From Sporisorium sorghi (taxonomy: Eukaryota; Basidiomycota; Ustilaginomycetes; Ustilaginales; Ustilaginaceae), in contig JALCCG010000329.1 of assembly GCA_023212695.1 (NCBI GenBank), positions 1 through 22,540 on the forward strand: a stretch of DNA of 22,540 nucleotides, read 5' to 3'. Position 1 is the first letter of the stretch. Every line of letters begins with the position of its first letter. Of this stretch, positions 7,397 through 16,900 are shown piece by piece. The position numbers and the translations under genes are program-made. The notes beneath the pieces were generated by a model, which saw only the letters and a list, made by a program, of their open reading frames with translations, did no database searches and was not told where the DNA came from.

Positions 7397-8848
7397 ATGT
7401 CTCGTTCTGAATCCGACGAACGCGAGGCTGCTCTGGCCAGTGCAAGTGCTGCCGGTCCATCATCGCAATCATCAGAGCATCCTTCTCAGCGTTGGAATCG
7501 ACCCGAGTACGGGTATGCAGCCGACGAGACACGCCGACCTCATACAGCGCACGAGCGACACTCGGACTCGTACAGCCAGCAGCATCCAGCGTACGACCCC
7601 TACACGCGCGACCCACGCGATTCGGACCGCTCGCAATACCCAAGGGCCGGTGGCTTGAGTTCGGCGCAGGAGAGGCAGTACCAGCACGAGCTCGAGATGA
7701 TGAAGGCTCGCGAAGAGCAGGAGCGCATGTACGGCGGCAGCGGTGGTGGTGCGCAACAGTCGTTGCGGTCCGGCCGACCACCGCAGCCGGATCATGGGTA
7801 TGACGGTGGTGGTATCCCTGCAGCCCGCGATGGCGTCGACGAGTTTGGACCCCGACCCACGACGAGCGAGCGGCCCAACCTGGACGGCTTCTCTCGTGTC
7901 GAGAACGGCAAACGGTATCGACTTGTTGTAGTCCAACATCCGAGTCGCGCTCGAATGTGCGGATTCGGCGACAAGGACCGACGTCCGCTCAGTCCGACGC
8001 TGATCGTCAAGCTCGTCATCACGGACGAGGCGACCGGCGAAGAGATCAGCCCGTTGGACGTCAACACGTCGCTGTTCTTGCTGGCGACGGATCTGTGTCA
8101 CCCGGACGACCTCATGCTGGCACCGCGCAACATTCTCGTGCACCACCACGCCTCGTCGATGCCGATCCAACCTATGCAACATGGTGGATACCCAGGCGAT
8201 GAGTTTGCGTACCGCCCCGGTACCGGTTACGGCAACTTTGGCGGAGAGCCCGATGGCGATTACCGATCTGCTAGCGGTGCGCATCCATCTGGCTCGCCAG
8301 ACGGCGCCTTTCGCTCTGGCCCCGGCGGTGCAGCACCCTCATCGTCGGCGTACGATCGATCTCCACACAACCAAGCCTCCTCCTCGTCGATGCAGTTCGG
8401 CGGCGGCAGCTTCGTGCAGCAGGGACAGGCCGAGTCGTACACGCGCAACCTCGTCGGCGCCGCCGTCGCGAGCGCCTCAGTGCTCAAGGACGAACAGGAC
8501 AAGTGGTGCACGTTCTTCGTGTTCCAAGACATCTCCGTGCGCACCGAAGGCGTGTACCGCATCAAGCTCATGTTTGTCAACCTCGAAGTCAGCGGTCGCG
8601 TCGGCACGGGAGTCGCCGAGGCGCTGGCAGAGACGTACACCGAGCCGTTTACCGTGTATTTGCCACGCCGCTTTCCGGGCATGTTGGACCCCACGCCGCT
8701 GTCGCGCAAACTGGCGTCGCAGGGGATCAAGATTCCCGTGCGGAATGATAAGAAGAAGCAGCGAAGACGTAACGATGATGGTGGGGAGGGGGCGGATGGG
8801 ATGGGCGACTACGATGGGGGGTCTGGTGGCGATGATGACGACGAGTGA
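7397..8848 (+). CDS. velB: Velvet-domain transcription regulator, VelB type
   Basis: Fungal velvet factor, expected to act in the nucleus as homo- or heterodimers with other velvet proteins to control sexual development, sporulation and secondary metabolism. The first ATG (AAAACAATG) gives 483 residues; in-frame sequence upstream back to 7322 lacks an ATG. A Gln/Ser/Gly-rich N-terminus precedes a velvet domain split in two. The first half (about 173-252) includes RYRLVVVQHPSRARMCGFGD and DRRPLSPTLIVKL. A Gly/Ser-rich insert of about 100 residues follows. The second half (about 348-448) includes NLVGAAVASASVL, FVFQDISVRTEGVYRIK and EPFTVYLPRRFPGM, ending in ASQGIKIPVR. The long insert and this second half are typical of VelB rather than VosA or VeA. 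A basic cluster (452-458, KKKQRRR) may be a nuclear signal, followed by an acidic tail. Smut velvet genes have been named umv; which one this matches cannot be told here. Confidence 0.93.
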   Translation: MSRSESDEREAALASASAAGPSSQSSEHPSQRWNRPEYGYAADETRRPHTAHERHSDSYSQQHPAYDPYTRDPRDSDRSQYPRAGGLSSAQERQYQHELEMMKAREEQERMYGGSGGGAQQSLRSGRPPQPDHGYDGGGIPAARDGVDEFGPRPTTSERPNLDGFSRVENGKRYRLVVVQHPSRARMCGFGDKDRRPLSPTLIVKLVITDEATGEEISPLDVNTSLFLLATDLCHPDDLMLAPRNILVHHHASSMPIQPMQHGGYPGDEFAYRPGTGYGNFGGEPDGDYRSASGAHPSGSPDGAFRSGPGGAAPSSSAYDRSPHNQASSSSMQFGGGSFVQQGQAESYTRNLVGAAVASASVLKDEQDKWCTFFVFQDISVRTEGVYRIKLMFVNLEVSGRVGTGVAEALAETYTEPFTVYLPRRFPGMLDPTPLSRKLASQGIKIPVRNDKKKQRRRNDDGGEGADGMGDYDGGSGGDDDDE

Positions 8849-9344
8849 GAGGAGTTTCCCTTTTGGGTCAAAAGTTTAGTACTGCACACACGAACGGGCA
8901 ATTCTGAAAAGGCTGTGAAAAGCCAGATTTGCTTTGGTACTAGCTCTACGTCCAGGAGTGTGAGTGTGACATGGTGTTGCGAACGAGATGAGTCGGTGGT
9001 GACTTGTAGTTACAGGATGCTCTCCTCGAGCAGGTTGCTCTTGAAGGCGTTGTAGCTTCCTTTTTTTCTTTTTTTTTCTTTTTCAGATTTGTTAGAGCGG
9101 CATGTGCCACACTGTAAAATTTCAAGTCACGTGCACGGGTTGATCCGGACGCAAGCGGGCGTGAAATCGGGCCTCAGAGCCGCTTTCTCTCTCAGCCGGC
9201 GATGAGAAATTCGGAAGCGAGAAATCGCAGCTCTTTGGCTCTTTGGGCGCGAACACCATCGCCATCATCCTTTTCTCACTCCTCACTCAACTCTCTCTCT
9301 CTCCCCACATACACATATCAACTCCACCTACATCTTCAAACACC
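8849..9344 (+). other. Intergenic region: velB 3' end and COX13 promoter
   Basis: A 496-base gap without a gene. A T-rich tract (about 9059-9084) ending in CAG resembles a splice acceptor but more likely marks velB termination. A CACGTG box lies at 9128-9133. The last 60 bases before the COX13 ATG are CT- and CA-rich, free of ATG, and look like a leader. Confidence 0.55.
9128..9133. promoter_or_regulatory. CACGTG E-box upstream of COX13
   Basis: GTCACGTG lies 212 bases before the COX13 start. This is the core bound by bHLH factors such as Cbf1 in yeasts, where it is found at respiratory and sulfur genes. The role here is inferred from sequence and position only. Confidence 0.35.
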
Positions 9345-10272
9345 ATGGCATCTCGATTCGCAGCCGGCCTGTTCGGCCGCAACCTCACCGCCTCCGTTGG
9401 TCGCGTGCAGAAGGCGGGTGCCGTGCGACGCCTCGCTACTGCTGCGGGCGAGAACGAGTGGCTCGCCGAGCGCGCTCACCACAAGGAGCACGCTGCAAGT
9501 GAGTATCGACACGCGCGATTGAAGGAGCGACTCTGTGGATTGGAGCAGGGAATGTGTATGTGGAAATTCGGTGTGGGTGGGTACGGAGATGGCGGTTGAT
9601 GGTGTGGGCCTGGGGGGTTTGGCGAGGAAGGGGTGGAATGCCTCGGTCCGACTAAGGCGCTGCATTGGAGTTGGGGAGGAAAGCGATGGAAGAGATTCAG
9701 TCGATAGCTTGCACCGACAACCAAGGACCAGCATTACTCCTCCGCATCGCATCCCACGGCCAGTTGAGACCAGCAAGCTAACCTCGCCCTTCTTTGCATC
9801 CTTTTTGCCCCGGCAACAGAGTCCGCTGACCTCTGGCGCAAGGTGTCGCTGTACGTCTGCATTCCTGGCTGTAAGTTGTCGCGCTCCCTCCCAGCTTCGC
9901 ACTGCTCGATCAGCAACGTCGTCCTGACACCCGCCCCCTCTCTATCCCCTTTTCACGGAATCTCCGCATCCCTCGTGTGCTTGATTTGCTCCGCATGCTT
10001 CGCTCCGCACCGCATGACCCGCGTGCTCGGTGTCGATCCGTGTGCTCCGCTTGCGCTGCGCACACACAGCCATCGTGCTGGGCGTGTACATCTACGGCAT
10101 CGAGAAGCACCACTACGACCACATGGTGCACGAGTACCACGAGAACGGCAACAGCCCGCCCGAGCGCACTTTCTACGAGTACAACAACATCCGCAGGAAG
10201 GCGTTCCCTTGGGGCGATGGTAGCAAGAGCTTCTTCCACAACGAGATGATCAACTACTCGGTGTCGCCCTAA
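9345..10272 (+). CDS. COX13: Cytochrome c oxidase subunit VIa (Cox13/COX6A), three exons
   Basis: Nuclear-encoded small subunit of respiratory complex IV in the mitochondrial inner membrane. Exons are 9345-9498, 9820-9870 and 10070-10272, giving 135 residues. Both joins keep the frame and rebuild family motifs. Residues 1 to about 33 form an Arg/Ala-rich presequence without acidic residues, ending near VRRLATAA. SADLWRKVSLYVCIPG (53-68) leads into the single membrane span (about 60-79). The matrix-family signature follows: YEYNNIRRKAFPWGDG (104-119), then SFFHNEMINY. The ATG is in an optimal context (CACCATGGC). Intron 1 uses GTGAGT with a GCTAAC branch motif; intron 2 uses GTAAGT. It is convergent with VAC8. 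Confidence 0.94.
9499..9819 (+). other. COX13 intron 1
   Basis: 321 bases, donor GTGAGT, branch motif GCTAAC at 9777-9782, acceptor AACAG at 9815-9819, phase 1. The exon join gives Lys52 between the presequence-proximal HHKEHAA and the family motif SADLWRK. Confidence 0.85.
9871..10069 (+). other. COX13 intron 2
   Basis: 199 bases, donor GTAAGT, acceptor CACACAG, phase 1. The join makes Ser69, within the membrane span between VCIPG and IVLGVYIYG. Confidence 0.85.
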
Positions 10273-10839
10273 GAACGCGCGGCCAACAATGTGCGCGGTT
10301 GCAATGGCAGTTTTGATCGAAGCATGTGTGTGCAGAGTGTGCAGAATGAGAAGGTTGTCGGGGGTGAGATGAGAGGTGTCGAGCACGAGTTGCAGCTGTC
10401 GAGAGCGTCTCTGAGTGCGATTCCAGACGCTTCGATCTGGCCTCTGAACAAGGCCGTCATCGTACGGCACACTCTGAGCGAGCCTTTCAGCAGTTGCGCT
10501 CACATCACTTCGTGATCGAGCCTTCTCCCTGCTCGATCTGTTCAAACCGGTTCACCCGCTCATCCTGCCAGCGAGCAATGAGCATACAATCTGAGGTCCC
10601 AGAGAGCACTGCTCAACCCATGCCCCTCTCTCGTCGACACACTCGACTCGCCTTCTCTGCTTTCATTCAGCCAGATGCTTAACCTCTACCCACGATGCGC
10701 AACAAACATCATCTCTCCTCTCACCCTCACCCTCACGCGCCCGCCTTCGCCCGTGCACATCCTCCCAACAGCCAATTTCTCGACCACGCACAACCAACTC
10801 CACAGGCAGAGCACCTCTCCCGACACACATCGACAAAAA

Positions 10840-10857
10840 AATAAACGAGTGAATAAA
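10840..10857 (+). terminator. Tandem AATAAA polyadenylation-type hexamers
   Basis: Two exact AATAAA hexamers 12 bases apart. They lie about 570 bases past the COX13 stop, which is long for a fungal 3' UTR, so use by COX13 is uncertain. Confidence 0.3.
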
Positions 10858-11055
10858 CTGTGGAACGACACTGATAACAAAAAGAAAAGATTGGCACGAC
10901 TCGATAGATCGACTCCGCCCCTTCTGAGTAGTAAAGAGCGCTGGTCGTTGACGTTCATCGACAGCGGAACAAGGCGAGCTCGATGGCGGAAGACGCTCCG
11001 AGAGACGCGAGCTGGTCGACCACGGTCACAAAAGGCAATCAAGCGAAGGGTATGC

Positions 11056-11069
11056 AAAAAAAAAAAAAA
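11056..11069. repeat. A14 homopolymer
   Basis: Fourteen A on the plus strand, immediately downstream of VAC8 on its coding strand. Confidence 0.9.
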
Positions 11070-11094
11070 CGTCAACGCCAGTCGGCGCACCGCC

Positions 11095-12916
11095 TCATTG
11101 CTGAGGCTCGAGAATCATCTCCTGAATGCGTCTCGCCAACGAGCTAATCTCTCCCTCTGCCGACGTACCGTCGTCGGACCCACCACCTTCAGTCCTCTCC
11201 TCCTCGACACTCTGGTCAGCCGAGAGCGACGCCAGGTGCTGGATCAGCGGCAGCAGCTGGTCCGACGCGCGAATGTGCTCCTCCAACTGCGCATCGCCCG
11301 ACTCGAGCAGCTGCACGATGGTCCACACGGCAATGTGCTGGAACGTCGAGTCCTGCGACTCGAGGAACCGCACCAGGTAGCCGTGCAGTCCGCCCTCGGG
11401 CTGCGACCACACCGCGTTGAACGGTCCGTAGTCGTCCGATTTCGAAGACAAGTTGCCAAGCGCAGCGGCCGAGTTGCCCTGCACTTCGACGGACGGCGAA
11501 GCCGTAAGCGGAATCAGCACCTCGCAAATTCCCATCTCGAGCAGCTGCGGCTTCAAGTCCTCCGACAGCGCCAGCACCGCCGCACACGCCGTCATCTCGC
11601 TCTGCACGCTCAGCGGCACGTTGAGCACGAGCTCCTTGATGCGCTCCACAGCGCCCGCCTCGACGATGGCCGTCTTGTTGCGCTCGCTCGACGCGGCCAG
11701 GTTGCGCAGCGTCGAGATGGCGTGGCACTGGATCTCCTCGTTGTCCTCGTGGCTGAGCAGGTCGATGAGCGGGTGCAAGAACCCAGCGTCGATGATGGGC
11801 GACTCGTTGGCAGGGTGAATCGAAACGTTGCGCACGCATGCGGCAGCAGACAGGATGAGCGGCAGGAACGACGAGCGCAGCAGTCGCAACAGAGGAGGCA
11901 AACCGTTGGAGCGCACAATCTCGATCTGATACTTTTCGTCCGAGGCCAGGTTACGCAGCGCCAGCGCCGACTGGCACTGCACCTTGAGCGAGCTGCTCTC
12001 CATCAACCCAATCAAATTCTGCACCAGACGAGGTTCGGTCTGGGCGAGCTTCTTGCGGTTGGCGGCGTCGACGGCGATGTTGCTGAGGGCCGTAGTACAG
12101 TAATACTGGACGTCGGTGTCCGAGCTTCCGAGCAAGCCGACGAGGACGGGGATGGCGCCGGCGTTGACGAGCTGCTGACGGTTCTCGTCGCTATGTGTCA
12201 TGTTGAGCAGCGCACCAGTAGCATTGCGCTGGACACGCATGTCCTTGGATCGAGCAAGACGGGTGAGAGGCACCAAGGCACCGGATTTGGCGATCTTGGT
12301 CTTGTTGTCGTCGTGCGTGGCGAGGTTGGTGATGCAGCCGACGGCGTTGCACTGCACTTCGACGTTGGGGCTGAGCATCTGGCGGATCAAGGGTTCGAGG
12401 CCGCCGAGCTTGACGATGAGCAGCTTGTTCTCGGCATTGACGGCCAGGTTGCCGAGAGCAGCGCTGGCAGCTCGTTGCACTTCGACGTCGTGGCTCTGCA
12501 GCAGGAACATGATGGGCTCGAGCGTGTCCCTTCCCACCTCGCGCACCTCCTTTTCGGTGATCTCGGCAAAGGCGAGCGCTGCACTCCTCTGTAGATCCAC
12601 ATTGTCGCTAAACGAGAGGGTGGATAATGCTCGCAGAGGGTCGCCGGTGAAAAAGTTGGTCTCAGACCGGTCTGAAGGAGGGGCAGGGCGAAGAGAGGCA
12701 AGGGTGGAAGCATGGCAGAGAGAGCGGGTCAGCAACTTGTCGCAAGAGCATACGGAGGGCCATAATGCGCCCCTTTGGAAAAGAATGAGAACGAAACTTA
12801 CTTTCAAGGTACTGGAGCAGGTCAGCTACAGCATCTCGCTCATTGTCGAGCAGGAGAGGCTCGTAGTTGGCGTTCCTCGAGGAGCCACATCCGCAGCAAC
12901 TGCAAATGTTACCCAT
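11095..12916 (-). CDS. VAC8: Vac8, armadillo-repeat vacuolar membrane protein, two exons
   Basis: Lipid-anchored vacuolar membrane adaptor needed for vacuole inheritance, homotypic vacuole fusion, the nucleus-vacuole junction and selective autophagy, through partners such as Vac17, Nvj1 and Atg13. Exons are 12916-12802 and 12671-11095, giving 563 residues (yeast form 578). The N-terminus [10 protein letters not shown] has Gly2 for N-myristoylation and Cys5, 7, 8 and 10 for palmitoylation. Tandem armadillo repeats fill about 45-520. Strongly conserved stretches include [18 protein letters not shown] (62-79), [17 protein letters not shown] (141-157), [15 protein letters not shown] (185-199), [16 protein letters not shown] (225-240) and [19 protein letters not shown] (350-368). 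An acidic Gly/Ser linker (about 523-546) and a short C-terminal helix follow. The splice joins LLQYLE to NRSETNF. Confidence 0.96.
12672..12801 (-). other. VAC8 intron
   Basis: 130 bases, donor GTAAGT (minus strand from 12801), branch-like GCTGACC near 12726-12732, pyrimidine tract and acceptor CTTCAG ending at 12672; phase 1. Splicing is required to attach the myristoylation/palmitoylation exon. Confidence 0.9.
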
Positions 12917-13506
12917 AGCTCAGGTTTTGTCCGTGAGACGTGATCTCTGCCTTGCGTGTCCGTTGGTGGGAGCTCGAATGCTGCCTCGGATACCAACGCT
13001 GCGAAGTGATGCGATGGGGTTCCAAGCTCTCAGCTGTGGTTGGGCGAGCGAGAGCCAGTCGGAAGCGTCTGCTGACGAGAGGCGTGATCGAGAGATTGCG
13101 GATCCGATGACGGCGACGACCAAGGCAACCACGAGTAGGAAGCGTCACGAGGCCAGACTGGGTATCTCGAGGTTTGTTGGGGCTGAGTGAGCCCTGGACT
13201 TGAGCGCGAGCAAGAGTCGATACGAGGGTGGAGGTGACAGGAAACGCAAGGATGATGAAGTTCGAGATGTGATGCGGTGGCGAAAGCGGAATGTGTAGGA
13301 GGTGGTGGTGAGCAGGAGATAGATGATGAGAGCGCGTCGATGGGATGGTGAGCGAGCGAGTGAGCGAGTGATGAACTCAAGTGAAATGCTGTTCAGCAGG
13401 TGGAGTTGGAGCGAAGCGCGCAGCAGGTGAAGCACAGTCCAGACTGAACTGAAGGTGAGGCGATCAAACGAGCGAGAGCGCGCGCAGGTCAAAGCGTAAG
13501 AGGGGG

Positions 13507-13537
<31 letters not shown>

Positions 13538-13994
13538 GCCAGCCAGCCAGCCAGCCAGCCACGGCTCGAAGGGCACGGTCAGTGCAGCTCTGGAATTGCA
13601 AAAAAGGGGTCGCGGGGAGAGAGAGAAAGAACCTTTGCTGAGACCAACAAGAACAGCCCGAATCGAATACAAATTTTGGCTGCATGCAACTCAGCTGTGC
13701 ATCTTTTTGAATTCAATTTGATGTCGTGGGTGGGATGCCATTTGGAATTGCAGACTTGAACTTCTCCCGAGCTTTCGGTCTTTCAATTTTTTGGTTCATC
13801 TGGGATTCCAAGCAGAAGAGCTCAGCGTTGCTCAACGTCATCTGAAGCACAACCGCCGGCTTCTCTTTGGAGGATTGTAGCACAGACACTCTTGCTTTCG
13901 TGTTCACAGCATTGGTGGCGTTCAGAGGTAGTCTTTGCCTGATGGTGCGAGTAAAAATACAGTTGGCGCTCCCTCGAGGCTACCTCGCGCGGTC
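12917..13994 (-). other. VAC8 promoter and 3' region of the 1415-residue protein gene
   Basis: 1078 bases without a credible gene. Frames through it translate homopolymers or have no recognisable domain. It contains A27 and an adjacent (AGCC)6. On the minus strand the part nearest VAC8 is CT-rich, as expected of a leader. The segment 13674-13910 is markedly more AT-rich and is the likely 3' UTR and terminator zone of the upstream minus-strand gene. Confidence 0.55.
13507..13560. repeat. Compound repeat A27 then (AGCC)6
   Basis: Twenty-seven A (13507-13533), three bases, then six AGCC units (13537-13560). It lies about 600 bases upstream of the VAC8 start. Confidence 0.92.
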
Positions 13995-16900
13995 TCAACT
14001 TTGACTCGAGAGCGATGGACGTCGTGCTGCCACCGTGGGAGTACCATGCGCAAATCCAACGGGCAGAGGCGACCTAGCGAAACGCGGAGAAGTGGGCGAT
14101 CGCGAAGGACCTTCTCCCACCTTGGCACCGGAGCTGGGTTCAGCAGCCGATCCGAGTGCGGGCGACGTGAGCGACGATGAGAGCGCCAGTGGAGCTGGCA
14201 CCGTGAGCCCTTGGAGACGATATCGCTCGCTCATGCTCATCCGCATAGGTCCCGCAGGCGACGATCCCACGACGCTCGCCGGGCTCATCTCGAGATCAGC
14301 GCGGGTCGGTGCTACCACTCGCACGGAGGCAGGACTGCCCATCTCGCTCAGTTCCGAGATGGGCGCCATGCCGCCCTCGTTGGCCTGCAGAAACTCGCTC
14401 GGGATGGGCGTGCGCCTCGGTGCCGCTTCCAGCGACTTGCGCATCAGCGAGCTCCGTCGAGGCGGAGGCTCCTTCATCTGCTTCGCCGTCGTCTCTGCCT
14501 CAATCGGCACCCCTGGCACGAACTTACCCGAGCCCATTGCGACAGAAGACAGGGCTGGTATGGATCCATGCGAGGTCGCACTCGGATGTGCGCTCACTTC
14601 CGCGCTGTTGCGTGCCGACGTGTTGGTGCCACGCGACGAGATGGAGTCCCATCGTCGTCCGAACCACGGGAAGCCGGCGAAGCGCAACGTCTCGTGCATC
14701 TCGTTGCTGTCGTGCGACGAAAATATGCTCGTACCAAACGACGACGACTTCGAGCTTCCCGAACGGCCGCGCAAGTGTCTCGATCCAACGCTCGAATGCA
14801 TCGCGGGTCCACGCAGCATATCATACGAGAACTTGCGCGCGCTCGGAGGGTATCGCTTGTCCTTGCCCGCCATCGACGCGTCCTGAAGCGGAGGCGCAGG
14901 CAACGGTCTCGACTCGTCAACCGAATACATTCGTACGCGAGGCAGAGTTTTGTCACGCAAAGATGCGGTCGAATGTGCCTTGCTGTGACTGCGCTCGCCC
15001 AACGGGAACGGAGTCGGTTCTGGGAACGTCGCCACCTTGTCCGAAGAGCGCGACCATGGGAAGCGGAACACCTTGTTCAGGCTCGATGTCGACGACGACG
15101 ATCGCAGACGCGAATGACCCAAGTTCGAGGACTCGGCCGGGCGATCGACCTCACCGTGCCAAGCCAGGTTCATCTTTGACAAGGACGCAATGCGTCCTCG
15201 CAGGGTTCGAGGCGGCTGAGCTTGTTGTGTAGAAGTCGATCTTGGCAAATCAGGCAGCGGCGCTTCGCTCCTGACCGGGAAGCTAGCCACGTTTGTCGTC
15301 GTCTTGGCTGGCACAGGAGGCCTCTCCGACTCCGAGGATGCAATTGAAGCCAAGGGATGGGTGGCGTTCGCATTGGCGCTCCTGGTCGGAGGAGCAGGGA
15401 AAGCGGTAACAGAGCCGAGGTCAGGAGTCGCAAGGACCGACGAGAACGACGGTCGCGCTGAAGCCATCTCGGTCGAGATCCTCACCACCTGCTCCTGCAA
15501 TCCAGCAATCTGCTCTTGGTGCTTTCGGATGAGCTCCTTGTTCTTCTCCACTTGACTCCACAGCTGGGCTTGACGGATGGGATCCATTGCGTTGCTTGCA
15601 CTCATCGATCGATTGCGGCCTGGCGAAGACTGGCCGGGCACCGTCAGGGACGGCGTTTCCACAGCAGCATCGTGGATGATAGAGCTTCGGCAACCACACT
15701 GCCAAGTCGCGTTGTTCTTGCCCGCCAGAGGGCAGCTAGGGCGGTGGAACGCCGATTGAGAAGGTCGAATAGCGGGCACGCCGTCGGAGTCGATGCAGAC
15801 GCTCCAGGCATGCAACTCGCCGGGCGCTCGCTTGCCGAACTCGGGTGCGAATCGGTTGAGCACAGTGTCAGAGTTGCGTCTCACCAGTCTGGGAGACGAG
15901 TTGCTGCTGGGCAGGGGCAGGGCAGGGACGGGCTTGTGCACGTCGACCGATCCTGCGCTCGGACCAGACGTTGTCGTCTGTTTGACGTCGGCGTCATTCT
16001 TCAACAGCGGTGCGCGAGCCAGCACAAAAGGCTGGTGAGCTTCGGAGCTGGAATCCACCAAGACTTCCTGCTCGTCGTCGGCCACAAACTGTGCAAAGCC
16101 AGTGGCTTCGGATTCGCCCTTGAGCAGCAGCGGACTCTGGAGAAGCGCCGGCGGCTTGGGGGCTTCTCTGGCGGTTGCGAGCGAAGGCATGCTAACACTC
16201 GCAGCCATGCCTGCATCCGCACCATTGGCATCACGACGCATAGGTCGAGAGAAATTGTAGCTGGCTGCAGGCCCATCCTCGCTGCTTCGGCCAAGAAAGG
16301 TGCGTCGATGCCTAGCACGCTCAGCCTGCAAATCGAGCGTGGAAGGGCGTGATGTGTCCATGCTGTTCTTGGAGCCGGCCCAACCGGGACTCTGATGCTC
16401 GAACGACGGTCGGGACGAAGAAATGTAGGGGAGGCCAAGCATCGAGGCGCGGTTGCCGCTTTTTCCTGTCGACGGCTTGGCCATGCTTTCCTTGGACGCA
16501 TCTTCGCGAGCGGCGATACCGTCGGATGAGCCCTGAGATGCAAACATTGTAGAAAGCATCGGACTCGAATTGGACTTGGACAGCCGTTCGAGGGCGCCAG
16601 TGGTGACCGGCAGGTCGGAATGAAGAGCAGCCGAGCCAAGCAAATGATTTCGCCATACATGCTGCGTTGTATCGAGCATATGCTTGACGGTCTCGCGAGG
16701 AATGTCGAGCGACCTCGCAAGCTCATCGGTGGAAGCACTGCGGGACAACGTCAACGGCTTGAGATTTGTGCCACTGGTCCTAGCCTCATCGAAGGGCGAC
16801 GAGCTGGAGGAGCCCATTGCAGCTAGCCGGTCAATGCTGGTAGAAGATCGCAAGGAAGGCAGGATGAGCGGTCTCTGTGCCGACTTGGAGGAAGATGCCG

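Larger units (their letters stand above)
10273..11094. other. Convergent 3' region of COX13 and VAC8
   Basis: 822 bases without a credible gene. Frames here are antisense run-ons of VAC8 or low-complexity. Two AATAAA hexamers on the plus strand (10840-10845, 10852-10857) could serve COX13 or an extended transcript. A14 at 11056-11069 lies 25 bases beyond the VAC8 stop, so it reads as T14 in the VAC8 3' UTR. Confidence 0.55.

Noticed and set aside
10675..12594. 639-codon plus-strand frame opposite VAC8
   Set aside because: It begins in non-coding DNA and then reads the antisense of armadillo repeats. Arg/Leu/Gln-rich composition and lack of a domain mark it as a shadow.
13145..13672. 175-codon minus-strand frame across the A27 tract
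   Set aside because: Contains poly-Phe and a Trp-Leu-Ala-Gly repeat from the A27 and AGCC repeats; no independent coding signal.
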